DNA of 64,000 nt from Streptomyces jeddahensis (GTDB lineage Bacteria > Actinomycetota > Actinomycetes > Streptomycetales > Streptomycetaceae). The notes under the pieces are model-generated. The model had not been told where the DNA came from. It saw only the letters and a list, made by a program, of their open reading frames with translations, and did not search any database. A program made the position numbers and the translations under genes. Of the stretch, positions 49,248-58,773 are shown piece by piece (position 1 is the first letter of the stretch; each line of letters starts with the position of its first letter). The stretch is from contig NZ_LOHS01000089.1 of NCBI RefSeq assembly GCF_001642995.1, positions 95,758-159,757 of the forward strand, read 5' to 3'.

Positions 49248-50089
49248 GACAGGGCCCTCCTCTCCACCAGCCGGACGAGTGCGTCCGAGACCAGGCCGAG
49301 GAGGCCGTAGACGACGAGGCCGACGATGATGATGTCGGTCTGCCCGTAGGTGCGGGCGAGTTCCATCATGTAACCGATGCCGCTGGTGGCGTTGACCTGC
49401 TCGACGACGACCAGCGCCAGCCAGGCGGCGGTGACGGCGAACCGCATGCCGAGCAGGAACCCCGGCAGCGCGCCCGGGAGGACGACGTGGCGCAGGAACT
49501 GCGGGCGCGTGAGCCGCACCGTCTCGGCGAGCTCGGCGTAGCGGTTGTCGATGGTGCGCAGCCCGTTGTGGGTGTGGATGTAGACGGGTACGAACACGCC
49601 GAGCGCGATGGTGATGACCTTCATCGACTCGCCGATGCCGAACCAGAGGATCAGCAGCGGGATGAGGGCGAGCGACGGGATGGCCCTCTTGATCTGTACG
49701 GGACCGTCGATGACGCCTTCGCCGAGCCTGCTGAGCCCCGAGAGGACGGCCAGGGCGAGCCCGGCGGCGACACCGAAAAGCAGCCCGAGCAGGGCGCGTT
49801 GGGCGGAGGTGGCGAGATTCGACTGAAGGCGTCCGTCGGCGATGAGGTCCCCCGCTGTGGAGACCACGGTCCAGGGAGCGGAGAGGTTGCGGGGGTCGAT
49901 GAGGCCGGCCGCGGACCCGGCCGCCCAGACGGCGAGCAGCAGCACGGGGCCGAGCGCCCAGCCGTAGGGGATCGGCCGGCCCGGGCCGAGACGGCGGCGG
50001 CGCGGAGTGGCGGGAGGCGCGGCGGTGGAGACGGCCTGCTCCGCGCCTGTTACGGCGGTCTTCGTCAGTGTGGGTGCGTGCGTGCTCAT
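49223..50089 (-). CDS. ABC importer permease (SsuC/TauC-like)
   Basis: A 288-residue BPD_transp_1 family permease with a Pro/Thr-rich N-terminus of about 35 residues, then about six helices. The EAA-type loop for ATPase contact is AELAETVRLTRPQFLRHVVLPGALPGFLLG. The start ATG 50089 overlaps the binding-protein stop (ATGA). It forms the membrane channel of the organosulfur-type importer. Confidence 0.9.
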   Translation of the reverse strand: MSTHAPTLTKTAVTGAEQAVSTAAPPATPRRRRLGPGRPIPYGWALGPVLLLAVWAAGSAAGLIDPRNLSAPWTVVSTAGDLIADGRLQSNLATSAQRALLGLLFGVAAGLALAVLSGLSRLGEGVIDGPVQIKRAIPSLALIPLLILWFGIGESMKVITIALGVFVPVYIHTHNGLRTIDNRYAELAETVRLTRPQFLRHVVLPGALPGFLLGMRFAVTAAWLALVVVEQVNATSGIGYMMELARTYGQTDIIIVGLVVYGLLGLVSDALVRLVERRALSWRRTLAG

Positions 50090-51147
50090 GAGCCCGCCTC
50101 CGCGTCGGGCTTGATGGCGTCTGCCGCGACGGACTCGTAGCGCCGGTCGAAGAGCGTCTCCGCGTCGAAGCTCTCCTTGCCGGTCTCCTTGGCCAGGAGA
50201 TCGATGGTCTGCTGCTGACGTTCGATGGCCGAGGTCCAGTCGGCGGGGATGTCGGGGTGGCCGCTCAGCTTGACGAGGTACTCGCCGTCCTCGCGGCTCA
50301 GCCCCTGGTCCTTGACGTAGTAGCCCTCGATCCATTCGTCGGGGTGCTGGTCGATCCACACCTGTGCCCGCGCCCAGAACTTGACGAACTCCCTGATGGC
50401 AGCGGCCTTTTTCGGGTCGCTCACGGCCTCTGTCGGCACCCACAGATGACCGGGATCGTCGCGCAGCCCGTGGTGAATGGTCTTGCCGCCGTCCTTGCCG
50501 TACTTGACGGCATAGCGCTTGATGTTGACGCTCCCGAGCGGCGCCGCGTCCACCTGGCGGCTGCCCAGCGCGGTCGGATAGACATCGCCGGTGCTGGGCA
50601 GTTCGACGAGCTCCACGTCGTCCTTGGTGAGCCCGGCCTTGGCGAGGATACGCAGGACGAGGGCGCCCTGGGCCTGCCCGGGACTGTAGGCGATCTTCTT
50701 GCCGCGCAGGTCCTTCAGCGTGTCGATGCCGGCACCGGGGGCGATCCCGAGTTCGTAGGTGGGGTGCTTGATCGGGTCCTTGCGGAATCTGGCCGCCACC
50801 AACTTCGTGTCCAGGCCTGTCCAGTGGGCATGAATGGAAGGTATTTCCGCAGCAGAGCAGACATCCAGAGAATGGGCCCGGAACGCCTCGGAGCACTGCG
50901 GTCCGCCGCTGAGGTTCGCCCATTTCACTGTGAAGGGCAACTTGTCTGCCTGACCGGAGAGTTTCAGGGCGACCTTGATATCCGGTGCCCCGATGGTGAG
51001 TGTCGTGCCGGGGTCCACCTTTTCGGGAATCTTGACGTCGGCGACGTTCTTCGAGTCGGCGGTCGATGCTTGCGTGCCGGCGCAGCCGGACAGCAGCAGC
51101 GGGGCGATCAGGGCAGCGCAGAGCGCAACCCGGGTGCGTTCGGACAT
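50086..51147 (-). CDS. ABC importer substrate-binding lipoprotein (SsuA/TauA-like)
   Basis: A 353-residue lipoprotein: MSERTRVALCAALIAPLLLS followed by GCAG, a lipobox with Cys at about residue 22. The mature part is an NMT1/SsuA-type two-lobe binder (DVCSAAEIPSIHAHW, LGIAPGAGIDTLKDLRGKKI, AYSPGQAQGALVLRILAKAG). It captures the substrate outside the membrane for the permease. ATG 51147 is used, with GGGGA upstream. An unusually long leader (about 270 nt) precedes it. Confidence 0.9.
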   Translation of the reverse strand: MSERTRVALCAALIAPLLLSGCAGTQASTADSKNVADVKIPEKVDPGTTLTIGAPDIKVALKLSGQADKLPFTVKWANLSGGPQCSEAFRAHSLDVCSAAEIPSIHAHWTGLDTKLVAARFRKDPIKHPTYELGIAPGAGIDTLKDLRGKKIAYSPGQAQGALVLRILAKAGLTKDDVELVELPSTGDVYPTALGSRQVDAAPLGSVNIKRYAVKYGKDGGKTIHHGLRDDPGHLWVPTEAVSDPKKAAAIREFVKFWARAQVWIDQHPDEWIEGYYVKDQGLSREDGEYLVKLSGHPDIPADWTSAIERQQQTIDLLAKETGKESFDAETLFDRRYESVAADAIKPDAEAGS

Positions 51148-51422
51148 GGGTGTGTTCCCCGGTTCTTCAGGACCTTCAGGAGGACTTCTGCAAGACCTTC
51201 CATCACATCCGCAGAGCCCCACGCAGGCCTGCAGGACATTTCACGAAGGCGCGGAAAGGAAGCGCTGGGAGCGCTGGAAAATGCGGATCATGGGCACAGA
51301 CAAGAGCGCCCGCAGAGCAGCGGACTGGAGCCGGCGAAGGTCAGCGACAGAGAGCACCGGAGACGCGCATCAGATCGACAGCGCGCCGCTGCGTGAACCG
51401 CTGAGATATCCACATGCCGCCG
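51148..51422 (-). other. Long 5' leader of the ABC/monooxygenase operon, with a small upstream ORF
   Basis: If transcription starts about 7 bp past the promoter at 51423-51451, the leader is near 270 nt. It contains a 16-codon ORF on the minus strand, ATG 51291 to TGA 51241 (peptide MIRIFQRSQRFLSAPS), and pairing potential between cctcctgaaggt and acctt-rich words close to the start. No known riboswitch is recognised. A role in translational or attenuation control is possible. Confidence 0.35.
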
Positions 51423-51451
51423 AAGTTATCCGTGCTCCAAGAAACGGTCAA
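51423..51451 (-). promoter_or_regulatory. Promoter of the ABC/monooxygenase operon
   Basis: On the minus strand TTGACC (51446-51451) and TAACTT (51423-51428) are separated by exactly 17 bp, a good match to the main vegetative sigma factor consensus in Streptomyces and one of the clearest promoters in the window. The remaining sequence to the divergent lipoprotein gene at 51603 is unassigned. Confidence 0.65.
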
Positions 51452-51602
51452 GAGCCGTCCCTGGATTGCACTGTGCCGCAATAACGCCTTTGTACTTCCG
51501 CCATGCGGGCGTTACAACCGGCCGACCGCCGTCGGGGTATGCCCAGCAAAAGGGGGTATGTCCATCGGCAGATGATTCGATGACGCGGACGCGGGGGCCG
51601 AC

Positions 51603-52574
51603 GTGAACGGTGGAGCGCTGACACGCATACGTCTCGGAGCGATCGCGGTGGCGGTCCTGACGGCGCTGGCCGTCGGCTGCACGGCGGGGGGCGGTTCGGA
51701 CGACGGCTCGCGTCCCGGTGAGCGGCCATCCGCGTCCGAGAGCTCCGGGCCCGGCGGCGGTGGCTCCGTACTCGCCGTGAAGATCGACAACGTGCGTCCG
51801 GCGCGCCCGCAGACCGGCCTGGACGCGGCGGACGTCGTGTACGTCGAGCAGGTGGAGGGCGGGCTGAGCCGGCTGATGGCCCTGTACGCGACGCAGCTTC
51901 CGTCCGTCGTGGGGCCGGTGCGCAGTGCGCGCGAGACGGATCTGGAGTTGCTGCGGCAGTTCGACCGTCCGACGCTGGCCTACTCGGGGGCGCAGTCGAA
52001 ACTGCAGCCGCTGATCGACGCGGCGCCGCTCATCGCCGTGCCTCCCGGCAAGGCCCCTTCGGGGGCGTACTTCCGCAGTAGGGACCGGGCCGCGCCGTAC
52101 AACCTCTATCTGCGGCCCGAGGCGCTGAAGGCCGAGCAGCAGCCGGGCGGGCTGGCGAGCACCGGGTTCCGGTTCGGTGCGGCGCCGGGAGGCGGCAAGG
52201 CCACCGCCGAGCGGACCGTCCGCTTCCCCTCCGCCCGCTTCACCTTCACCTGGTCCGCGGAGCCGAAGAAGTGGCTGGTGACCATGGACGGCACCGCGGC
52301 CCGTACGGCCGAGGGCAAGCGGCTCGCCGCCTCCACCGTCGTCGTCCAGTACGTCACCGTGCGGGACTCCCGGTTCCACGACCGATCGGGCAGTGTGTCC
52401 CCGTTCTCGGAGACGGTGGGCGAGGGAACGGCGGTCGTCCTGCGTGACGGGCGCGCCTACGACGCACGGTGGGAGCGCTCTCCGGCGGAGGACGGGACGG
52501 AGTTCACCACGGCGGAGGGCAAGCCGATGACGTTCGCCCCCGGTCAGGTGTGGGTGGTGTTCGCGAAAGCGTGA
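51603..52574 (+). CDS. DUF3048-domain lipoprotein
   Basis: A 323-residue exported protein. After a lipobox (LTALAVGCTAGG, Cys near residue 26) and a Gly/Ser-rich linker comes the DUF3048 domain: VLAVKIDNVRPARPQTGLDA, ADVVYVEQVEGGLSRLMALY, VGPVRSARETDLELLRQF. Related proteins (YerB) are of unknown function. The start is GTG 51603; no strong ribosome site. It is divergent from the ABC/monooxygenase operon across 455 bp and convergent with pcaV. Confidence 0.85.
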   Translation: MNGGALTRIRLGAIAVAVLTALAVGCTAGGGSDDGSRPGERPSASESSGPGGGGSVLAVKIDNVRPARPQTGLDAADVVYVEQVEGGLSRLMALYATQLPSVVGPVRSARETDLELLRQFDRPTLAYSGAQSKLQPLIDAAPLIAVPPGKAPSGAYFRSRDRAAPYNLYLRPEALKAEQQPGGLASTGFRFGAAPGGGKATAERTVRFPSARFTFTWSAEPKKWLVTMDGTAARTAEGKRLAASTVVVQYVTVRDSRFHDRSGSVSPFSETVGEGTAVVLRDGRAYDARWERSPAEDGTEFTTAEGKPMTFAPGQVWVVFAKA

Positions 52575-52631
52575 GGGATCGCGCTCGTCGTCCAGGGATC
52601 GGCACCCTCGACGTCCTCGTGCGGCGCCGCC

Positions 52632-53099
52632 TCAGGACTGCGCCACCAGCGGCTCCCCCGGGTTGCGCAGCCCCTCCGCGGCGTCGGCGACGCGCCGGAT
52701 CAGTTCGATGAAAGCACTCTGCTCCTCGGCGGAGAGAGGGGCGAGGAACACCTGGTTCATACGGGCCGTGCGGACCGTGAGCTTGCGGTGCGTCCGCACA
52801 CCGTCCTCGGTCAGCCGGAGCAGGTAGCGGCGGCCGTCCTGCGGGTCGCGCACCTTGTCGAGCAGACCGCGGCGGCCGAGCCGGCTGATGACCTCCGCGA
52901 TGGTGGAGCGGTCCAGGTTCACACGCGCGCCCACGGTGCGCTGGTCGAGCCCAGGCTCGGCGACGAGCGCGTTCATGACGGCGAACTGGGGCGAGGTGAT
53001 CTCCTCGGACACCATCGAGTTCCACAGCAGGTAGTGGGCCTGCTGTAGCCGCCGGGCCAGGTGCCCGGGATGGGTGGTCAGGTCCACCGCGCCGGCCAT
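52632..53099 (-). CDS. pcaV: MarR-family repressor of the protocatechuate operon
   Basis: A 155-residue MarR protein. HLARRLQQAHYLLWNSMVSE forms the dimer/ligand region, with an Arg and His at the places that PcaV of S. coelicolor uses to hold protocatechuate; the winged helix is LDQRTVGARVNLDRSTIAEV and LGRRGLLDKVRDPQDGRRYL. It is divergent from pcaIJFHGBL, as in S. coelicolor, and should release the operon when protocatechuate binds. GGAGGA six bases before ATG 53099 sets the start; an in-frame ATG at 53165 would read through a 15-bp tandem repeat (53126-53155). Confidence 0.88.
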   Translation of the reverse strand: MAGAVDLTTHPGHLARRLQQAHYLLWNSMVSEEITSPQFAVMNALVAEPGLDQRTVGARVNLDRSTIAEVISRLGRRGLLDKVRDPQDGRRYLLRLTEDGVRTHRKLTVRTARMNQVFLAPLSAEEQSAFIELIRRVADAAEGLRNPGEPLVAQS

Positions 53100-53157
53100 A
53101 TGCGTTCCTCCAGAATTTCCGCCATCGGATTCCGTTCGCTCGGATTCCGTTCGTGTA

Positions 53158-53306
53158 CTGAACAATACTCAGGCTCAAGCCCTCGTCTGTCGAGCTCCCT
53201 GGCCGCCATCTCGCATGGGTCTTGACGGCTCAACGATCCGATGGCAGCGTGTGGAAACCTCGCAGAAATAATCAGTGCCCTGACTAATCATGGCGCGTCA
53301 GGGCAC
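53158..53306. promoter_or_regulatory. pcaV/pcaI divergent control region with candidate PcaV sites
   Basis: Candidate operators: CTGA-acaatac-TCAG (53158-53172), overlapping the pcaV promoter zone; TCAGTGCCCTGA (53272-53283) flanked by TAATCA direct repeats at 53269 and 53285; and a perfect 10-bp inverted pair GTGCCCTGAC (53275-53284) with GTCAGGGCAC (53297-53306) just before pcaI. The TCAG/CTGA core recurs. Which of these PcaV binds cannot be decided by reading. Confidence 0.5.
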
Positions 53307-53335
53307 GGGTGCTGGGAAGAGATGAGGCTTCACGG

Positions 53336-54118
53336 ATGGACAAGGTGGTCGCCACAGCCGCTGGGGCCGTGGCCGACGTACCCGACGGCGCCACGCTCGC
53401 CGTCGGCGGGTTCGGCCTGAGCGGCGTGCCGAACGTACTGATCAAGGCGTTGTACGACCTCGGGGTCTCGGGCCTCGGCGTGGTGTCCAACAACTGCGGA
53501 GCGATGGACTCGGGTCTGGCGATCCTGCTGTCCGCGGGCCGCATCTCCCGCGTGACCGGCTCCTACATCGGCGCGAACAAGGAGTTCGCCCGGCAGTACC
53601 TGGGCGGCGAGCTCGAGGTCGAGCTGATCCCCCAGGGCACGCTCGCGGAGCGGCTGCGCGCCGGCGGCTGCGGCATCCCCGCCTTCTACACCCCGGCGGG
53701 CGTGGGCACGCAGGTCGCGGACGGCGGTCTGCCGTGGCGGTACGACGGTCAGGGCGGGGTCGCGCTGGCCTCGCCGCCGAAGGAGGTCCGCGAGTTCGAC
53801 GGCGTCGAGTACGTCCTCGAGCACGGGATCCGCACCGACTTCGCCCTGGTGCGCGCGGCGAAGGGCGACCGGCACGGGAACCTGGTGTTCAACAAGTCCA
53901 GCCGCAACTTCAACCCGCTCGCGGCCATGGCGGGCAAGGTCACCATCGCCGAGGTGGAGGAGCTGGTGGAGCCGGGCGAGATCGATCCGGACGAGGTGCA
54001 TCTGCCGGGCATCTTCGTGCAGCGCGTGGTCGCGCTGACGCCCGAGGAGGCGGCCGACAAGGGCATCGAGAAGCGGACGGTTTCCGCGCCTGCGGCACGA
54101 GAGACGGTGAGCGAGTAA
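53336..54118 (+). CDS. pcaI: 3-oxoadipate CoA-transferase subunit A
   Basis: A 260-residue CoA-transferase alpha subunit: TLAVGGFGLSGVPNVLIKAL carries the CoA-binding G-rich turn, SNNCGAMDSGLAILLSAGRI follows, and the oxyanion loop is in ELIPQGTLAERLRAGGCGIP. It activates 3-oxoadipate with CoA from succinyl-CoA together with PcaJ. ATG 53336 is used (GAGG nine bases upstream). It heads the operon and overlaps pcaJ by one base (TAATG). Confidence 0.91.
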   Translation: MDKVVATAAGAVADVPDGATLAVGGFGLSGVPNVLIKALYDLGVSGLGVVSNNCGAMDSGLAILLSAGRISRVTGSYIGANKEFARQYLGGELEVELIPQGTLAERLRAGGCGIPAFYTPAGVGTQVADGGLPWRYDGQGGVALASPPKEVREFDGVEYVLEHGIRTDFALVRAAKGDRHGNLVFNKSSRNFNPLAAMAGKVTIAEVEELVEPGEIDPDEVHLPGIFVQRVVALTPEEAADKGIEKRTVSAPAARETVSE

Positions 54119-54785
54119 TGGCCTGGACGCGTGAGGAGATGGCCGCGCGTGCGGCGCGCGAGCTCGAGGACGGCCAGTACGTCAACCTCGGCATCGGACT
54201 GCCGACGCTGATCCCGAACTATCTCCCGAAGGGCGTGGAGGTGGTCCTGGAGTCGGAGAACGGGATCCTGGGCGTCGGCCCGTACCCCCTCGAGGACGAG
54301 GTCGACCCGGATCTGATCAACGCCGGCAAGGAGACGGTGACGGTCCTCCCCGGCGCCTCCTACTTCGACTCCTCGCTGTCGTTCGGCATGATCCGCGGTG
54401 GGCACATCGACGTCGCCGTGCTCGGCGCCATGCAGGTCTCCGCGGGCGGCGACCTCGCCAACTGGGCCATCCCCGGCAAGATGATCACGGGGATCGGCGG
54501 GGCGATGGACCTGGTGCACGGCGCCCGCAAGGTCATCGTCGTCATGACCCACACCGCGAAGGACGGCTCCCCGAAGATCGTCGAGAAGTGCGATCTGCCG
54601 CTCACGGGCAAGTCTTGCGTCGGCCGCATCATCACCGACCTCGGGGTACTGGACGTGACCGAGGACGGTCTCCTGCTCGTCGAGACCGCTCCCGGCGTGT
54701 CCACCGAGGAGATCGTCGCCAAGACCGCGGCCAAGGTTCGCGCCGCCGAGGACATCGCCGGAGAGAGCTCCGAAGGGATCCAGTC

Positions 54786-54789
<4 letters not shown>
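54118..54789 (+). CDS. pcaJ: 3-oxoadipate CoA-transferase subunit B
   Basis: A 223-residue beta subunit. The catalytic Glu lies in VVLESENGILGVGPYP, followed by GGHIDVAVLGAMQVSAGGDLA and GGAMDLVHGARKVIVVMTHT. With PcaI it forms the succinyl-CoA:3-oxoadipate transferase. Its start overlaps the pcaI stop and its stop overlaps the pcaF start (ATGA), so the genes are translationally coupled. Confidence 0.92.
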
Positions 54790-55994
<1,205 letters not shown>

Positions 55995-56051
55995 ACCCCA
56001 TCCGCCCCCGCTGACCCCCGTTCCCGTACGGCAGGAAGCCCAGGAACCCCC

Positions 56052-56822
56052 ATGGCTCTCACTCAGTCGGACATCGACATCGAGGTCAACGACCTCCAGA
56101 ACGCCTACGACAAGGCGCGCGCCGCGGGCGCCCCGGTACAGAACCACCCGCCGCGCGACTACGCCCCCTACCGCAGCTCCGTGCTGCGCCACCCCAAGCA
56201 GCCGCTGGTCGCCGTGAACGGCGGCGACCCGGAGACGGTCGAGCTGTCCGGGCCGGTCTTCGGGCCGACCGACATCACCGACATCGACAACGACCTGACC
56301 ATCCAGCACCAGGGCGAGCCGCTCGGCGAGCGGATCACCGTCTCCGGCCGGCTGCTCGACCGCGACGGGCGTCCGGTGCGCGGCCAGCTGGTCGAGATCT
56401 GGCAGGCCAACGCGTCCGGCCGGTACGCGCACCTGCGCGACCAGCACCCGGCGCCGCTCGACCCGAACTTCACCGGTGTCGGCCGGACCCTCACCGACGA
56501 CGAGGGCCGCTACCGGTTCACCACGATCAAGCCGGGCGCGTACCCGTGGCGCAACCACACCAACGCGTGGCGCCCCGCGCACATCCACTTCTCGCTGTTC
56601 GGCACGGCGTTCACGCAGCGGCTCGTGACGCAGATGTACTTTCCGAACGACCCGCTGTTCCGCTACGACCCGATCCTGCGGTCGGTGACGGACGAGTCGG
56701 CCCGCAACCGCCTGGTCGCGGCGTACAACCACGACCTGTCGCAGCCCGAGTTCTCGCTCGGCTACGAGTGGGACATCGTCCTGGACGGTCCCTCCGCCAC
56801 CTGGATCGAGGAAGGCCGATAA
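56052..56822 (+). CDS. pcaH: Protocatechuate 3,4-dioxygenase beta subunit
   Basis: A 256-residue intradiol dioxygenase subunit. The Fe(III) ligands are all present: Y125 in NASGRYAHLRD, Y164 in KPGAYPWRN, H177 and H179 in WRPAHIHFS. It cleaves protocatechuate between the hydroxyls to 3-carboxy-cis,cis-muconate. The beta subunit carries the iron; PcaG is the alpha partner. An 18-bp duplication begins at its last codon. Confidence 0.93.
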   Translation: MALTQSDIDIEVNDLQNAYDKARAAGAPVQNHPPRDYAPYRSSVLRHPKQPLVAVNGGDPETVELSGPVFGPTDITDIDNDLTIQHQGEPLGERITVSGRLLDRDGRPVRGQLVEIWQANASGRYAHLRDQHPAPLDPNFTGVGRTLTDDEGRYRFTTIKPGAYPWRNHTNAWRPAHIHFSLFGTAFTQRLVTQMYFPNDPLFRYDPILRSVTDESARNRLVAAYNHDLSQPEFSLGYEWDIVLDGPSATWIEEGR

Positions 56823-56856
56823 GCCCCATGAGCGAGACAAGCCCCATGAGCGAGAC
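56821..56856 (+). repeat. 18-bp tandem duplication at the pcaH/pcaG junction
   Basis: aagccccatgagcgagac occurs twice without a gap (56821-56838 and 56839-56856). Each copy holds an ATG (56828 and 56846), in frame, so PcaG begins MSETSPMSET. The copies are identical. Confidence 0.95.
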
Positions 56857-57409
56857 GCTTCTGCCCACCCCGTCCCACACCGTCGGCCCCTTCTACGGCT
56901 ACGCGCTGCCCTTCCCCGAGGGCGAGCAGGTCGCGCCGAAGGGCCACCCGGACACGATCGCCCTACACGGATACGTGCTGGACGGCGAGGGCAATCCCGT
57001 TCCGGACGCGATACTCGAGTTCTGGCAGGCGGGCCCCGACGGTTCGCTGAAGGGCGCGCCCGGTTCGCTGCGGCGCGACCCGGTGACCGGCGGGTTCCTG
57101 GGCCGCAACGGCGTCGACTTCACCGGCTTCGGCCGGGTCGCCACGGACGCCGACGGTCACTACGCGCTGTACACGCTGCCGCCGGGCAACGCGGGCGTGC
57201 CGTACATCAGCGTGTGCGTGTTCGCGCGCGGCCTGCTGCACCACCTGTACACGCGGGCGTATCTGGCGGACGGCGCCGACCCGCTGCTGGACGGGCTGCC
57301 GGCGGATCGCCGGGCCACGCTGCTCGCTGCCGAGGAGCCGAACCGGACGTACCGTTTCGACATCCGCCTTCAGGGCGAAGGCGAAACGGTCTTCCTGGAG
57401 TTCCAGTGA
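56828..57409 (+). CDS. pcaG: Protocatechuate 3,4-dioxygenase alpha subunit
   Basis: A 193-residue intradiol dioxygenase subunit (TPSHTVGPFYGYALPF, then PVPDAILEFWQAGPDGSL and GVPYISVCVFARGLLHHLYT). It lacks the iron ligands, as expected of the alpha subunit. Two in-frame ATGs, 56828 and 56846, result from an 18-bp duplication; either may start it, and the shorter form would be 187 residues. The stop overlaps the pcaB GTG (GTGA). Confidence 0.91.
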   Translation: MSETSPMSETLLPTPSHTVGPFYGYALPFPEGEQVAPKGHPDTIALHGYVLDGEGNPVPDAILEFWQAGPDGSLKGAPGSLRRDPVTGGFLGRNGVDFTGFGRVATDADGHYALYTLPPGNAGVPYISVCVFARGLLHHLYTRAYLADGADPLLDGLPADRRATLLAAEEPNRTYRFDIRLQGEGETVFLEFQ

Positions 57410-58743
57410 CATCCGTCGATCCCGACGCCGGCCTGCTCGCCCCCGGGCGGGCAGGCTCCCCCGCTGAGAGCGCCACCAGCGACACCGCCTTCCTCCAGGC
57501 GCTGCTCGACGCGGAGTCCGCGCTCACCCGCGCCCAGGCGGCCACCGGGCTCGCCCCGGCCGCGGCGGCCGACGCGGTGACCGCGGCGGCCGACGCCGCC
57601 CGCTTCGACGCCCGCGATATCGCGCTGCGGGCGCGGGGCGGCGGCAATCCAGTGATCCCGCTGGTCGGCGACCTCACGGCCGCCGTGCCCGCGGAGTACG
57701 CGCCGTATGTGCACCGGGGAGCGACGAGCCAGGACATCATGGACACCGCGATGATGCTGGTCGCGTCGCGGACACTGTACCTCGTCCTGGCCGATCTGGC
57801 CCGCACGGAGGAGGCCCTGGCCCGGCTGGCCGCGGCCCACCGCGACACGGTGATGCCGGGCCGCACCCTCACCCAGCACGCGGTGCCGACGACCTTCGGC
57901 CTGAAGGCGGCGGGCTGGCGCTCGCTCGTTCTGGATGCACGGGACCGTGTCCGGGCGGTACGGGACGCGCTGCCCGCCCAACTCGGCGGCGCAGCAGGCA
58001 CGTTGGGAGCCTTCTCCGCGTTCGGTGCCGATCTCCCCGCCGTGGAAGCGCTCGTTACCACCTACGCCCGCGAACTCGGCCTCGCCGAGCCCGGGCTTCC
58101 CTGGCACACCCTCCGCACGCCCGTCGCCGACCTCGCGTCCGCGCTCGCCTTCACGGTGAGCGCTCTCGGCAAGCCGGCGGCCGACGTCCTCACCCTCTCC
58201 CGTACGGAGATCGGCGAGCTCTCGGAAGGCACCGGTGGCGGCTCCTCCGCGATGCCGCACAAGGCGAACCCGGTGCGCGCCACGCTGATCGCGGCCGCCG
58301 CCCGCCGCGCCCCGCACCTCGCCGCCACGCTGTACGGCTCACTCGCCGCCGAGGACGAGCGCCCCCCGGGCGCCTGGCACGCCGAGTGGGAACCGCTGCG
58401 CGACCTGCTCCGGCTGGCCGGCGGTGCCGCGAGCGATGCGGCCGAGCTCGCCGCGGGGCTCCAGGTGCACCCGGACGCGATGCGCGCACACCTGGACCTG
58501 ACCCACGGGTTGATCGTCTCCGAACGGCTGGCCGCCGAGCTCACCCCGCACCTGGGCCGGGCCCGCGCGAAGGCGCTGCTCACGGATGCCGCCAAGCGCA
58601 CCCGCACGGAGCGGAGAGCGCTCTCGGACATCCTCGCCGAAACACCGGACCTCGTCGGCCTGGACCTCGCCGAACTCACCGACCCCACCCACTACACCGG
58701 CTCCGCCGGAGCCCTCACCGACCGCGCCCTGAAGCGACGTTGA
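57406..58743 (+). CDS. pcaB: 3-carboxy-cis,cis-muconate cycloisomerase
   Basis: A 445-residue fumarase/aspartase-superfamily protein. VHRGATSQDIMDTAMML and the signature GGGSSAMPHKANPVRATL supply the catalytic loop. It lactonises 3-carboxymuconate to 4-carboxymuconolactone. GTG 57406 overlaps the pcaG stop; TGA at 58741-58743 lies within the first copy of a 20-bp repeat that leads to pcaL. Confidence 0.92.
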   Translation: MTSVDPDAGLLAPGRAGSPAESATSDTAFLQALLDAESALTRAQAATGLAPAAAADAVTAAADAARFDARDIALRARGGGNPVIPLVGDLTAAVPAEYAPYVHRGATSQDIMDTAMMLVASRTLYLVLADLARTEEALARLAAAHRDTVMPGRTLTQHAVPTTFGLKAAGWRSLVLDARDRVRAVRDALPAQLGGAAGTLGAFSAFGADLPAVEALVTTYARELGLAEPGLPWHTLRTPVADLASALAFTVSALGKPAADVLTLSRTEIGELSEGTGGGSSAMPHKANPVRATLIAAAARRAPHLAATLYGSLAAEDERPPGAWHAEWEPLRDLLRLAGGAASDAAELAAGLQVHPDAMRAHLDLTHGLIVSERLAAELTPHLGRARAKALLTDAAKRTRTERRALSDILAETPDLVGLDLAELTDPTHYTGSAGALTDRALKRR

Positions 58744-58773
58744 ACACCACGGAGCGACGTTGAACACCACGCC
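58734..58773 (+). repeat. 20-bp tandem duplication at the pcaB/pcaL junction
   Basis: gcgacgttgaacaccacg plus two bases occurs at 58734-58753 and 58754-58773. Copy 1 contains TTGA, where TGA is the pcaB stop and TTG would be an old overlapping start; copy 2 contains the same TTGA, whose TTG is the present pcaL start. Confidence 0.95.
58740..58763 (+). CDS. Seven-codon relay ORF between pcaB and pcaL
   Basis: TTG 58740 reads MNTTERR and stops at TGA 58761-58763. Its start overlaps the pcaB stop (TTGA) and its stop overlaps the pcaL start (TTGA), so ribosomes could pass from pcaB to this ORF to pcaL by reinitiation. It arises entirely from the 20-bp duplication. Whether it is translated is unknown. 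Confidence 0.35.
   Translation: MNTTERR

Noticed and set aside
51148..51222. Cys-containing N-terminal extension of the substrate-binding protein as a cysteine-attenuation leader
   Set aside because: The three-Cys stretch is in frame with the lipoprotein without a stop, and the lipoprotein signal clearly starts at ATG 51147.
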